A stretch of 64,000 nucleotides of DNA from a bacterium (GTDB lineage Bacteria; CG2-30-53-67; CG2-30-70-394), in assembly GCA_024278555.1 (NCBI GenBank), contig JAJRSX010000183.1, forward strand, positions 1 through 64,000, in the 5' to 3' direction. The notes under the pieces are model-generated. The model made no database searches. It was given only the letters and a program-made list of their open reading frames with translations, and was not told the origin of the DNA. This document shows, piece by piece, positions 50,633 through 60,150 of the stretch. Every line of letters starts with the position of its first letter. The first letter of the stretch is position 1. A program made the translations under genes and the position numbers.

Positions 50633-51937
50633 CTAGGAATCAACCGCCAGCCGGTAGTACGCCTTCTGGTAATCGACACGGGTGGGGCGGAGTTCCATGG
50701 CGCGGCGGTACTCGCGCATCGCCGCGGCACGGTCTCCTTGAAGCTCGTAACACTTCCCGAGCCAGTAGGCGGCGCTGCCACTTTTCGGCTTGCCTGCGAC
50801 CCGGCCTTCGGCGATCCGCAGGGCACGCCGCAGGTGGATCTCGGAGCTTTTCGCATTTCCGAGCTGTCGGTAGCTCCGTGCCAGGGAGAGGTTGGCGGAG
50901 ACGCTCTCGCGCCCCCGTTCTCGCTTTTTCGCGATGCGTTTGAGGTCGAGGGTGATCGCCTGGACGAGGTACTTGCGGGCCACCTCTTTGTCGCCCAGGT
51001 GGCTGTAACAGTTGGCGAGCTTCCGGAGGATGGAGCACCGATCCGGCTCCTGGTCATGGACCCGGCCGTAAAGATCGGCCGCCGTTTCCCACCGCTGGTA
51101 GCGCTCGTAGCGTCCGGCGAACTTCTCGAAGCCGTTGCTGATTCGGTTGTCGATTCGTGCCCGGCCCTGGGGGGTGGCGTACGAGCCGTAGGTGGAGGCA
51201 GCGGCGAGAAGCGCCACCACCGCCACCGCGCCGGCGAGACGGGCGGTCAGGCCGACGGAGCTCCTCCCGGCACCCCCCTCTGTCTCGGTGGCGGCGTGGC
51301 CACGGTGGTCGTGCCAGTAGGTGATGGCCATGAGGGCGAGGGCGCACGAGATCAGCACCTCGGCGAGCTCTGCCTCGTTGAAGTGGAGGGGGCCGAGCTC
51401 GAGGACCGCCGCGGTGACGAAGAAGGGCCACAGGTGCGGGTGCGGCGGTGCCACCCCCAGGCGGTCAAGCCAGGCCGCCGGCGGGAATCGTAGGCGCACG
51501 GCAAAGGGGTAGATGGCGCCGTAGAGGACCATCCCGGCCGCCATCAGGTACTCGATGGCCTGTTTGAGCGGGGTCGCGATGGGACCGGTGAAAAGGTTGT
51601 GGAGGTTGGCCTCGTGCTGGAGGTTGTGTTCCTGGAGCAGGGTGGGGGTGGCGAAGGAGAAGATGCGCTGGCCCCAGGAGATCTCCTCTCCCGAGACGTA
51701 GAAGAGAGACACGGCGAGGAGGGCGAAGTACCACCGGTAGGGGGAGCGCACCCGGGCGAGTCGGAGGGCGAAGAGGAAGGCGGTGGCGAAGAACCAGAAC
51801 TGTGCCCACTCGCCGACGAGATCCTCGTAGGTCGCCCACAGGTAGGCGATCGTGAAGTAGGCCGCGAGGACCCCGTACAGGGTGACGATCGCGGCAAAGA
51901 GGAGGTAGACGAAGAGGACGGAGCTGCGTCGATTCAT
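50633..51937 (-). CDS. Multi-spanning membrane protein with TPR C-terminus
   Basis: 434 residues. The first 260 contain about seven hydrophobic segments (for example VLFVYLLFAAIVTLYGVLAAY, AQFWFFATAFLFALRLA, YFALLAVSLFYVSGEEISWGQ). Residues 280-434 form tetratricopeptide-type helices (ADLYGRVHDQEPDRCSILRKLANCYSHLGD; AAYWLGKCYELQGDRAAAMREYRRAMEL). The EEISWGQR segment recurs in integral membrane proteins of unknown function. A sigma-54-like promoter lies just upstream. It may scaffold envelope or polysaccharide functions; unproven. Confidence 0.78.
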   Translation of the reverse strand: MNRRSSVLFVYLLFAAIVTLYGVLAAYFTIAYLWATYEDLVGEWAQFWFFATAFLFALRLARVRSPYRWYFALLAVSLFYVSGEEISWGQRIFSFATPTLLQEHNLQHEANLHNLFTGPIATPLKQAIEYLMAAGMVLYGAIYPFAVRLRFPPAAWLDRLGVAPPHPHLWPFFVTAAVLELGPLHFNEAELAEVLISCALALMAITYWHDHRGHAATETEGGAGRSSVGLTARLAGAVAVVALLAAASTYGSYATPQGRARIDNRISNGFEKFAGRYERYQRWETAADLYGRVHDQEPDRCSILRKLANCYSHLGDKEVARKYLVQAITLDLKRIAKKRERGRESVSANLSLARSYRQLGNAKSSEIHLRRALRIAEGRVAGKPKSGSAAYWLGKCYELQGDRAAAMREYRRAMELRPTRVDYQKAYYRLAVDS

Positions 51938-51969
51938 GGCGAGGCTCGTGTCGGTGGGCGTACCGCCAT

Positions 51970-51985
51970 TGCACCACGGGTGCCG
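51970..51985 (-). promoter_or_regulatory. Sigma-54-like promoter of the membrane-TPR gene
   Basis: The minus strand reads CGGCACCCGTGGTGCA: GG and GC at the required spacing and GGCAC intact, with three departures from consensus. It lies 33 nt before the ATG, an ideal distance. Confidence 0.55.
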
Positions 51986-52055
51986 CGGGTGGCGGAACCC
52001 GCTGATCGAAGATCAATCGCCGTGGGCTTTTGCCGGCAGGCTGCAATCCAGGCCG

Positions 52056-52085
52056 AAAAAAAAGAGGCCCGCCGGAGCGGGCCTC
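52056..52085 (-). terminator. Rho-independent terminator of the giant repeat-protein gene
   Basis: On the minus strand GAGGCCCGC-tccg-GCGGGCCTC followed by eight T. A second hairpin, 13-bp stem at 52097-52129, precedes it directly after the stop codon. Confidence 0.9.
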
Positions 52086-52148
52086 TGAAGGGTGCGAAGG
52101 AGGCGGGGCAACGTACGCCCCGCCTCCTTGGTGTGATCTCCCCGGCGG

Positions 52149-55100
52149 CTACTTCACCGGGCAGAGGGGACCACCGTTACGGCTGTCGCCATCGACGACC
52201 TCGAAGTCACCGCGCACCAGTCCCGGGCCGATCGGCTGGGAACAGCTCGTGTGGATCTTGGCGTGGAACTTTCCCTCCACGTAGATCTTGATCTCGGTGC
52301 CGAGGGTGCCCTTCTTGTCGTTCCCCACCAGGTTGATCAGGTCGCCCGGGACAACCGTGTCCTGGAAGACGCGGCTCCCCTTCTTCTGCTGCACCTCGAC
52401 AAACGCCGCGGTGGCGCCGTTGTAGCGCAGGGTCAGGTTGGTCACCCTGCCGTCGCAGCCGCAGGCGGCCGGCGGAGTGGACGGCGGCTCAGGCATGGCG
52501 ACATCTTCGGAGTCGCTGTCGCCGTCGCCGTTCGAATCCTCGCCGGAATCACTGTCCGAATCGGGGCAACCGGAGAGGGCCGCCTCGGAGTCGCTGTCGC
52601 CGTCGCCGTTGGTGTCGATCCCGGAGTCGCTGTCCGAGTCCCCCGCGCTGCTCGTACCGCAGGGCGAGTCCACCGGGCAGAGGAGCGAGAACTCACGGCT
52701 CGCACCGTCGACCACCTCGAAGTCACCACGGATCAGCCCCGGCCCGATGGGCTGCGAGCAGCTCGTGTGGATCTTCGTCTGCAGCTCACCGTTGACGTAG
52801 ACCTTGATCTCCGTCCCCAGAGTGCCCTTCTTGTCGGTGCCGGTGAAGGAGAAGCTCATATTCGGATCGACATCCCCCTCGAAGACGACCGTGTGGTCCT
52901 TTTTCTCCTCCACGCGGATCGCCGCGGTGGCGCTACCGAGGTAGCGCAGGGTGAGGGAGGTCACCTTGCCCTCACAGCCACAGGGCTCTTCGGGCGGAGT
53001 CTGCTGGCAGGTGACCGTGGCCGTGTCCGTCGCCTCACACACGGCACCGGTGGCCAAAGAGCCGGTCGCCGTTACCGTGTTGGTGGTGTCGGCGCAGACG
53101 GAGGCTACCTTCGAGACCGTCTGGCTCTCGCCGGTCGCCAGCACCGGGATGGTGGCGACAACGCCCAGCTTGTCATCGACCACCTGCACGTTCGCCACCG
53201 GCGGCCCATTATTGGTCACCACGTAGGTGTAGGTGACGTTGTCGCCGGTGCAGGCGGGGGCCGGCGGAGGTGTCCCGCCGGTCGCTTCCGAGTCGGAGTC
53301 ACCATCGCCATTGGTGTCGATGCCGGAGTCGCTGTCCGAGTCGCCGGGGAGTGCCTCGGAGTCGCTGTCGCCGTCACCGTTGCGGTCGATGCCGGAGTCG
53401 CTGTCCGAATCGCCCGGGAGGGCTTCCGAGTCGCTATCGCCGTCACCGTCGCGGTCGATGCCGGAGTCGCTGTCGCTGTCGGCCGTGCTGCCGGAGACAT
53501 CCATAGCGCACAGCTTGCCGCCCTCCTTGCTCGATCCGTCGACCACTTCGAAATCGCCACTTACCAGCCCCGGACCGATGGGCTGCGAGCAGCTCGTGTG
53601 GATCTTCGTGTGCAGCGCGCCGTTGACGTAGATCTGGATCTCCGTGCCGAGGGTCCAGTGCTTGTCGGTGCCGATGAAGGAGAAGATCTCTCCCGGTGCC
53701 ACCGTACCGCTGAAGACCACGTCACCATCCTTTTTCTGCTGGACCGCGACAAAGGCCGGGTCGCTGCCGTTGTAGCGCAGGCTCAGCTCGGTCACCTTGC
53801 CCTCGCAGCCACACTCGGCCGGCGGCGGGGGGGGAGTCGTGCAGTCAACGACCTCGGGAGAGGCGGTCTTCACCACCGTCAGATCACACGTCTCGATGGT
53901 ACAGGTCGCCGAGCAGCCGTCACCGTTGATCGTGTTGCCGTCGTCGCACTCCTCGCCCACGTCGAGGATCCCGTCGCCGCAGGTGGGGTTCATGCAGTTG
54001 GCCTGGCAGCCGTCGCCATCGATATTGTTGCCGTCGTCGCACTGCTCGGGCGGAGTGAGGATGCCGTCGCCGCAGAACTCGTTGCCGCAGTTGGCGTTAC
54101 AACCGTCGCCGTTGACGTTGTTGCCGTCATCACACTGCTCACCCGGGTCGAGGATTCCGTCACCACAGGCGGGAAGCCTGCAATCGGCCTGGCAGCCGTC
54201 ACCGCTGATGTTGTTGCCGTCGTCGCACTGCTCGCCCGTGTCGAGGATGCCGTCACCGCAGAAGGGCAGGGAGCAATCGGCCTGGCAGCCGTCGCCGCTG
54301 ATGTTGTTGCCGTCGTCGCATTGCTCGCCGGCATCGACGATGCCGTCGCCGCAGACGGGCAGGGCGCAGTTGGCCTGGCAGCCATCGCCGTTGATGTTGT
54401 TGCCGTCATCGCACTGCTCGCCGGCATCGGGGATCCCATCGCCGCAGCGCGGGTTCATGCAGTCGGCCTGGCAGCCATCGCCGTTGATGTTGTTGCCGTC
54501 GTCACACTGCTCACCGGCATCGAGGATCCCATCGCCGCAGCGCGGGTTCATGCAATTGGCCTGGCAGCCGTCACCGTCGATGTTGTTGCCGTCGTCGCAT
54601 TGCTCGGGCGGAGTGAGGATGCCGTCGCCGCAGAACTCGTTACCGCAGTTGGCGTTACAGCCGTCGCCACTGATGTTGTTGCCGTCATCGCACTGCTCGC
54701 CGGCATCGAGGATCCCATCACCGCAGATGGGATACATGCAATTGGCCTGGCAGCCGTCACCGTCGATGTTGTTGCCGTCATCGCACTGCTCACCCGGGTC
54801 GAGATAACCATCGCCACAACGGGCGACCGTACAGTCGCTGTGACAGCCATCGGTCTCGACCAAGTTGCCGTCATCGCACTCCTCGCCGGGATCGACGATC
54901 CCGTCACCGCAGACCGGCACGGTGCAGTCATTTCGGCAACCGTCCGTATTGTCCATATTGCCGTCATCGCACTGCTCGCCGGCGTCGACGATCCCGTCGC
55001 CGCAGAAGGGCAAGGTGCAGTCGTTACGGCAGGCGTCAAAATTGTCCTGATTTCCGTCGTCGCACTCCTCGCCTGGATCGACGATGCCGTTACCGCAGAC

Positions 55101-56033
55101 AGGAGTAATGATAGGATAAACGATGACCGGATCATTGCTCGAGAAATACCATGGAGAGGTTTCGTCGCCACTGTTGAGTACAGCGTCGAAGCCCGCAAAA
55201 TCATTGTTTTGTTGCAACTCTGATGCCCCGACAAGATCCGTCAGTACCTGGGGAGTGGTGTCGCCAAGTTCGATCTCGTTCGGGTCATTCAAGCCGGAAA
55301 AGGCAAATCCGGTATTGTTCATGATGGCATTGAGTGCCAGTTGTGCATTGCCCACAAAGGCACCAAATGCGGCGTTAATGGGGACATGGCTATAGGCGAA
55401 TCCATCGCTCGGATCGTTGTCGGCGCCGGCCCCGCAGCTGAGCCAAAGGAGGCCGTCTGTTGCCTTGGCAACATCGTCCATGAGGTTGGCTACGGTGATC
55501 TCAGCGCCCCGTCCCGGGGCGGTTCCTTTGCCGTTTGTGGGTACCGTCCCGTTGAACTCAAAGGGCGTTGCTCCGGGTCCACTATCGTGCCAAATCCGGT
55601 ACATTTCTCCAGCAGCCAGGTCGAGCTTGCCGAAGGGATCGAACGTGGGCTGCCCAAGAGTCAGGTGAGGGTTGAGCCCGGGATTAGCAGAGAATGGATC
55701 TGGAGGTCCATCGATTGCGATGACCTTTTGTACAAAGTATCCGGTAAGCTGATCGGTTGCAGATTTAGTCCACGATGAAACGCCATTGGTGACGATCTCC
55801 TGGACATCGAGAATGCCAATAATGTGGTCACCGACCTCGATGGGAACTCCGGAAAACGGTGCTGAAAACAGGGTGCCATCGGCCTTGTAGAGCACTTCGA
55901 AATTCTTGAAAAAAATCTGGTTCGCGGCGTCAGGGACGAGCACTTGGGCAGAGACCGGGGTTGAGGTTGCCCCCATAGTCAGAAGAAACAACACGAGCAA
56001 CATGGAGCGGTTCGTTTTCTGGTTGATCCTCAC
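52149..56033 (-). CDS. Giant secreted protein with 13 Cys-rich repeats and Asp/Ser tracts
   Basis: 1294 residues from GTG 56033 (AAAGGA upstream). A signal peptide (SMLLVLFLLTMGATSTPVSAQ) leads into a roughly 280-residue domain, NQIFFKNFEVLYKADG ... DPFGKLDLAAGEM ... GDETSPWYFSSNDPVIV, shared with the PEP-CTERM protein at 61814-62833. Next come 13 tandem 31-residue Myxococcus-type repeats (CGDGILDxGEQCDDGNNxxGDGC). After them are three copies of a domain CGCEGKVTxLxLRYNG ... TLGTEIKIYVNG ... KIHTSCSQPIGPGLVxGDFEVVDG, one DUF11-like domain (DNVTYTYVVTNNGPP), and Asp/Ser tracts like DSDSDSGIDTNGDGDSDSE that may bind calcium. There is no sorting signal at the C-terminus. It is probably a surface or matrix protein. 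Confidence 0.88.
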   Translation of the reverse strand: MRINQKTNRSMLLVLFLLTMGATSTPVSAQVLVPDAANQIFFKNFEVLYKADGTLFSAPFSGVPIEVGDHIIGILDVQEIVTNGVSSWTKSATDQLTGYFVQKVIAIDGPPDPFSANPGLNPHLTLGQPTFDPFGKLDLAAGEMYRIWHDSGPGATPFEFNGTVPTNGKGTAPGRGAEITVANLMDDVAKATDGLLWLSCGAGADNDPSDGFAYSHVPINAAFGAFVGNAQLALNAIMNNTGFAFSGLNDPNEIELGDTTPQVLTDLVGASELQQNNDFAGFDAVLNSGDETSPWYFSSNDPVIVYPIITPVCGNGIVDPGEECDDGNQDNFDACRNDCTLPFCGDGIVDAGEQCDDGNMDNTDGCRNDCTVPVCGDGIVDPGEECDDGNLVETDGCHSDCTVARCGDGYLDPGEQCDDGNNIDGDGCQANCMYPICGDGILDAGEQCDDGNNISGDGCNANCGNEFCGDGILTPPEQCDDGNNIDGDGCQANCMNPRCGDGILDAGEQCDDGNNINGDGCQADCMNPRCGDGIPDAGEQCDDGNNINGDGCQANCALPVCGDGIVDAGEQCDDGNNISGDGCQADCSLPFCGDGILDTGEQCDDGNNISGDGCQADCRLPACGDGILDPGEQCDDGNNVNGDGCNANCGNEFCGDGILTPPEQCDDGNNIDGDGCQANCMNPTCGDGILDVGEECDDGNTINGDGCSATCTIETCDLTVVKTASPEVVDCTTPPPPPAECGCEGKVTELSLRYNGSDPAFVAVQQKKDGDVVFSGTVAPGEIFSFIGTDKHWTLGTEIQIYVNGALHTKIHTSCSQPIGPGLVSGDFEVVDGSSKEGGKLCAMDVSGSTADSDSDSGIDRDGDGDSDSEALPGDSDSDSGIDRNGDGDSDSEALPGDSDSDSGIDTNGDGDSDSEATGGTPPPAPACTGDNVTYTYVVTNNGPPVANVQVVDDKLGVVATIPVLATGESQTVSKVASVCADTTNTVTATGSLATGAVCEATDTATVTCQQTPPEEPCGCEGKVTSLTLRYLGSATAAIRVEEKKDHTVVFEGDVDPNMSFSFTGTDKKGTLGTEIKVYVNGELQTKIHTSCSQPIGPGLIRGDFEVVDGASREFSLLCPVDSPCGTSSAGDSDSDSGIDTNGDGDSDSEAALSGCPDSDSDSGEDSNGDGDSDSEDVAMPEPPSTPPAACGCDGRVTNLTLRYNGATAAFVEVQQKKGSRVFQDTVVPGDLINLVGNDKKGTLGTEIKIYVEGKFHAKIHTSCSQPIGPGLVRGDFEVVDGDSRNGGPLCPVK
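53889..55097 (-). repeat. 13 tandem 93-bp units encoding Cys-rich repeats
   Basis: Each unit encodes 31 residues beginning CGDG and containing GEQCDDGN and DGC-x3-C. The inner units (numbers 4-12) are nearly identical at DNA level. Units 5-6 and 11-12 share the variant pair NANCGNEF / ILTPPEQC, which points to duplication of a longer block. Confidence 0.9.
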
Positions 56034-56098
56034 GGTGGATTCCTTTCTGAAAGGGTACGGCTGGAAGGTGAACGAGAGAAGAGCCGGTACTTGGTTCT

Positions 56099-56224
56099 GG
56101 GAGTCTGTCGGACTCGGCCCGGAAGGGCTTCGTAACTCATTGAAACCATTGCGTTCGTGTTTCAGAATCCAATGATGCACTTTCAATGAAAACAAACCCA
56201 CATGGAGAAAATCCGACAGATGCT
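56099..56224. repeat. Degenerate MITE-like element
   Basis: The left end GGAGTCTGTCGGACT and the right end AAAATCCGACAGA resemble the family's inverted ends. The 126-bp inside is diverged. It lies just upstream of the giant gene. Confidence 0.5.
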
Positions 56225-56255
56225 CTCTGAAGTTGAACTCTCAATGTTCAATGCA

Positions 56256-56271
56256 TGCAAGTTTGATGCCG
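56256..56271 (-). promoter_or_regulatory. Weak sigma-54-like site for the giant gene
   Basis: The minus strand reads CGGCATCAAACTTGCA: the GG and GC cores are spaced correctly and the TTGCA box is perfect, but the -24 box has mismatches. It would give a leader of about 210 nt. Confidence 0.4.
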
Positions 56272-57424
56272 TGTGCCGCGAGCCCCCCTCTGTCGAGGGC
56301 GTTGTGGCGGAGTGAAACCCTGAAAAATTATATAGTTGCAGGCAGCGCCTTTGGTGCCGTCCGGGTCCATTGAGGGGGGCGCTGTCGCTAATAGATACAG
56401 ACAGCAGGAGTCGGGTCGCGAGTAAGTTGTAAACGCTGTGGACACTTTACCGCCGTGCTATTGCATGGATGATGCTGCATTTCTCGTGTTTACCGCTAGT
56501 TATGGGCGCAAAGCAGTTGTTTATTTCTTTGACAGTTCTCCTCCCGGAGTTTTCTGGATGAGACGGGCGCGGCACATACGGCACACCGAGAAGAGGGCGC
56601 CGGAGTCGGTCGAGTCGTGGTGGCGATTGGCGACGATACAAGAATTGTTGCCGCCGGCCGCCGAGGGTGGTTGCCGAGGGTGGTTGTCGTTCAACCATTG
56701 CGAGGCTCAAGATTTGTCACGCCCGGTTTCCCGGAGGTACGCGATAGTGGAGGATGTCCGGCCCATGGAGGTTTCGCAGATGAGCCACGTGCGGGGGCAG
56801 AGGGGGGCTTCGATCCCATCAATGGGCGCGGGGGCTGGCCGTGTGGCGACCGACGTGTTTTCCGGAGTCGCCGTGCTGCCGCGTCGATCGGCGGAGCCGG
56901 AGAGCCGGCGATGGGGGAATGCAATCGCTCCCCAGCTCTTGTCAGGGGGCTTTCGGACCTGGCCCCGATCTACTGCGAAAAGAGGGATTACGGACCCGGT
57001 CGCCATCCCGCCCTACGGCGCATGGGCCTCCTGCGTTCCGAGAAGGGGAGGCAACCCGGACTACGAACCCGTTTCACGTCGTGCCGATCGTCAGACCACA
57101 GCAGCCTCTTGGGCGAGCCACAGGTTACGGCGCCCAGGGACCCGGATGTGCCGAGCTGCCGTTCGGAAGGAGATACTGTCGTGCTCGAACGAGGAAAAAG
57201 TTCGTGAGGTAGCCGCTACACGGGTGAATGCTCTGGCCGATCCCCTCTAGATCTGAGATGGCTGCCAGCCGCTCACCATCAACACCCGCCTCATCGCCTA
57301 TGAGGAGAAGTAGATCGTTCGTGTGTGGATCTTCAGCCGTAGAGCCATATAACCCAATCCTGCGCGTCCATGAAGCTATCACTATACAGACGATCAGCTG
57401 AGTGATAGTGAAGGAGAACAAGGT
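56272..57424. other. Long intergenic stretch without a supported gene
   Basis: Frames of 120-270 codons cross this region in several phases, but they are Arg/Pro/Gly-rich, mutually overlapping, and lack ribosome sites and family motifs. Part of it (56948-57105) is a decayed MITE-like copy. The region looks like eroded DNA at the edge of the lower-GC block. Confidence 0.6.
56948..57105. repeat. Decayed MITE-like copy D
   Basis: Retains CGATCTACTGCGAAAA near the left and TTTCACGTCGTGCCGATCGT near the right, matching the inside of copies B and C. Both terminal repeats are worn (TCAGGGGGCTTTCGGACC at the left). Confidence 0.55.
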
Positions 57425-59074
57425 TTGACGAACTACAAACATTTCGACGTGTGCATCGTCGGCACCGGTGCTGCTGGAGGGATTTTGGCTCACGCACTAG
57501 TGCGCTCTGGTTTGCGTGTCGTTTCTCTGGAGCAGGGGGAAATTGTCAACCAGGATGAATTTCACAATGAACTAACCCCGGAGCAGAAAGGAAACTTCGG
57601 AATCACGAGGAACACCAAGTTTCCAGAAGTAGACCCGGACGTTCTTCAGCATGGTTTGTATGCGGGGCTGAGTACAAGGTCAACCTCTTCCGGGAGTGAG
57701 TCTGTTTTTAAGCAGTATCAAATCTACGCAGTAGGTGGTCTCCAGAATCTGTGGAGTGGCGTGAGTGTTAGATTTTCCCCGAGTGATTTCAGCACCAGAG
57801 TGCTTGGTCTTGAAGGACCTGATTGGCCGATTGACTACAAGGACATTGCGGATCATTACGAGGCTGTTGAGCGCCGTATCGTGGTCTGCGGTACACGAGA
57901 GAATCTCGCGGACATTCCGGATGGTAAGTTCATTCCTCCAAAGCCATTACGACCGCCAGATCTACTCGTTGCCGGTGCGATTGAGCGATGTTCCGGTGGC
58001 ACAGTGAAAGCAGTTCCATGCCGAAAGGCCGTGGAGACGCGGAAGGACAGGGGAAACGCATGTAGTAGCTGCGGGCACTGTTACGAGGGGTGTCAGCGTG
58101 GAAGTGTATATACATTCGGCAGCAGGCTGTTGCCGGAAATACAGAATAAAGAGAACTATCTGCTAAAGCAAAACGTAAAGGTCGTGGCGCTGCGCTGCGG
58201 AGCATCAAACGCCATCTGTGGCCTTGACTGTATAGATGTCAAGACGCTGCGTCGGTTCAGCGTAGAGGCAGGTCTATACATAATGTCTGCTGGCGCCATC
58301 GAAACGCCCCGGGTGCTGCTGAATTCGGAATCGTCTCGTTCGGGATGCGCAGTCGCAAACGGGTCTGGTCTGGTAGGACGGTATCTTCAGGATAACCCAA
58401 GCGTTATGTACGGCGGATCGTTGATGAAGTTGTGGGTACGAGGCGTACCATACGATGTCGGATATGGTGAGCACATGCTCATCTCTGGCGTCTTGGGAGA
58501 TGCGGGGGGCAGCGACGTCGACGAGGAATTTTCGGTATTTGGTCAGCTGTACCATGACTTCTGTAGGGAGCCGCTGTATTTGAAAGATATTTACTGGCTG
58601 CCATCGTGGTTGCGGTCGGTGGTCGCGAAAAAGATATTTGGGAGCACGATTGGTCTCGTGTTGTGGTCCTCGGCCGATCCATCAAGAGAAAACATGCTCA
58701 CTGTTTCAGACGAGCGGGACTGTTATGGGGTTCGTAAAGTTGATGTTTCTTACGGCTGCTCACAACTGGAGAGCGCAAGGATGGCGGTGCTGCGTAAATT
58801 CTCCAGACGCGTCATGAAAAGGGCATCGGCGTTGGTTTCTGTTGAGCTCCCGAGGCCTCCTGGTTCCGGTATCCACTATGTCGGAACGTGCCGTATGTCG
58901 GACGCGGAAGAACAAGGTGTCGTCGACAAGAACCTCAAGGCGCACAACCATCCAAACCTATATATTTGCGACGGTAGTGTCTTGCCAACATTACCCCCAA
59001 AACACTGCACACTGACGATAATGGCGCTCGCCGACAGGCTGGCAGAGCATCTGATATCCCTGCAGAAGGAATAG
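57425..59074 (+). CDS. GMC-family oxidoreductase with a Cys cluster
   Basis: 549 residues from TTG 57425 (AAGGAGAACAAGG upstream). FAD-binding DVCIVGTGAAGGILAHALVRSGLRVVSLEQG, GGLQNLWSGVSVRFSP, and the GMC C-terminal box GIHYVGTCRMSD ... LYICDGSVLPTLPPKHCTLTIMALADRLAE. An extra segment CSSCGHCYEGCQRGSVYTFGSRLLP could hold an Fe-S cluster, as in some glucose/sorbosone dehydrogenase relatives. It oxidises a sugar or alcohol; substrate unknown. Codon use is clearly less GC-rich than in genes outside the block, suggesting transfer. Confidence 0.88.
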   Translation: MTNYKHFDVCIVGTGAAGGILAHALVRSGLRVVSLEQGEIVNQDEFHNELTPEQKGNFGITRNTKFPEVDPDVLQHGLYAGLSTRSTSSGSESVFKQYQIYAVGGLQNLWSGVSVRFSPSDFSTRVLGLEGPDWPIDYKDIADHYEAVERRIVVCGTRENLADIPDGKFIPPKPLRPPDLLVAGAIERCSGGTVKAVPCRKAVETRKDRGNACSSCGHCYEGCQRGSVYTFGSRLLPEIQNKENYLLKQNVKVVALRCGASNAICGLDCIDVKTLRRFSVEAGLYIMSAGAIETPRVLLNSESSRSGCAVANGSGLVGRYLQDNPSVMYGGSLMKLWVRGVPYDVGYGEHMLISGVLGDAGGSDVDEEFSVFGQLYHDFCREPLYLKDIYWLPSWLRSVVAKKIFGSTIGLVLWSSADPSRENMLTVSDERDCYGVRKVDVSYGCSQLESARMAVLRKFSRRVMKRASALVSVELPRPPGSGIHYVGTCRMSDAEEQGVVDKNLKAHNHPNLYICDGSVLPTLPPKHCTLTIMALADRLAEHLISLQKE

Positions 59075-59108
59075 GTAATGACGGTGTCGCGCGTGGCGAG
59101 AGAATGTA

Positions 59109-60098
59109 ATGCTGTATGGTAAGATTCGCGGTTTGGATAAGCGGGCCTCGCGATTGGTCCTGGGTACGGATTCTCTGTGGCTGAATCCGTTTCATAGGGT
59201 TTTCGGTAGGTTAGAGAAATGTAGTTGTTTGAATATTCTCGATGTTGCAGTGGAGGTTGGTATTAACACGTTTGATACAGCCGCTGTGTACGGGAGTGAG
59301 CCGCTAATCGGGTCCTGGATCAGATCCAGAGGATGCCGTGACGAAGTTGTCGTTGTGACGAAGTGTGGTCACCCAAGCCTGATTACAGGTCGTTCGCGTA
59401 CCTCATTGCGGGCTGTCACTGCCGATATCCACAGGTCTCTCAGGCGGCTCGATCTTTCTGAGATAGATGTCTTGCTGATGCATTACGACGACGACGAAAT
59501 CGAGGTTTCCGAGATTGTCGGTTGGTTAGAGATGCACAGGGTCGCGGGGAATATTCGATGCTATGGGGTGTCGAATTGGGATGGTTATCGTATACGTGAG
59601 GCGCACAGGTGTGCGGCGGATAATGGTGCCAGCGGATTGGCGGCCGTCAGCGCGTACTGTGGCTTGGTTGAGTGGACGCAGCCAATGTGGCCGAAAGCCA
59701 AGAGCCTCGCGGGCAGGCAGGGAGAGGAGACTCTTGAATATTGCAGCCAGCATGGGATTTCCATCCTGGCGTGGTCCCCATTGTCTGCGGGCTACCTGTC
59801 TGGAAGGACAACCCACCCGAGAGGGTGGGTGAGGAAAAGGCGGTATTCTCAGGCGCAGCGGATTTTTGATTGTGAGGACAATAGAAAAATCCGACAGAGG
59901 GTCGAGACGCTGGCGGACCGGCACGGTGTCGGTAGTGCAGAGATCGTGCTTGCCTATTTGTTAGGGAGCAGAAAAGAGGTGTTTCCGATAATCGGTTGCG
60001 GGACCGCGGAACATATAAGAAGAAATGCAGCCGCGGTTTCGGTTGATCTCAGCATGGAAGAGATGCGCTGGCTTGATGTGCAGTCGGTTGATCTCTAG
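59109..60098 (+). CDS. Aldo/keto reductase family protein
   Basis: 329 residues, 34 bp after the GMC gene on the same strand. TIM-barrel AKR motifs: GINTFDTAAVYG (Asp and Tyr catalytic), VVVTKCGHPS (Lys), DVLLMHYDDDE (His), YGVSNWDGYRI and ILAWSPLSAGYLSG. It reduces or oxidises carbonyl/alcohol groups with NADP(H). With the GMC enzyme it may act on one sugar substrate. Composition is low-GC like its neighbour. Confidence 0.9.
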   Translation: MLYGKIRGLDKRASRLVLGTDSLWLNPFHRVFGRLEKCSCLNILDVAVEVGINTFDTAAVYGSEPLIGSWIRSRGCRDEVVVVTKCGHPSLITGRSRTSLRAVTADIHRSLRRLDLSEIDVLLMHYDDDEIEVSEIVGWLEMHRVAGNIRCYGVSNWDGYRIREAHRCAADNGASGLAAVSAYCGLVEWTQPMWPKAKSLAGRQGEETLEYCSQHGISILAWSPLSAGYLSGRTTHPRGWVRKRRYSQAQRIFDCEDNRKIRQRVETLADRHGVGSAEIVLAYLLGSRKEVFPIIGCGTAEHIRRNAAAVSVDLSMEEMRWLDVQSVDL

Positions 60099-60150
60099 GT
60101 TATTTCGGCTACCGTAGCAGTTGCTTGTCGTGCTAAGTCGTGTCGCCGTT

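Noticed and set aside
52251-55223. 990-codon plus-strand frame opposite the Cys-rich repeats
   Set aside because: Its Val/Ala repeats are the exact antisense of the 93-bp units; no signal peptide or ribosome site.
56438-57250. 270-codon plus-strand frame
   Set aside because: Crosses a decayed MITE copy, Arg/Ser/Pro-rich, and overlaps equally long frames in other phases.
57125-57493. 122-codon minus-strand frame overlapping the GMC start
   Set aside because: Some protein-like stretches, but it overlaps a well-supported gene head and has no recognised family or ribosome site.
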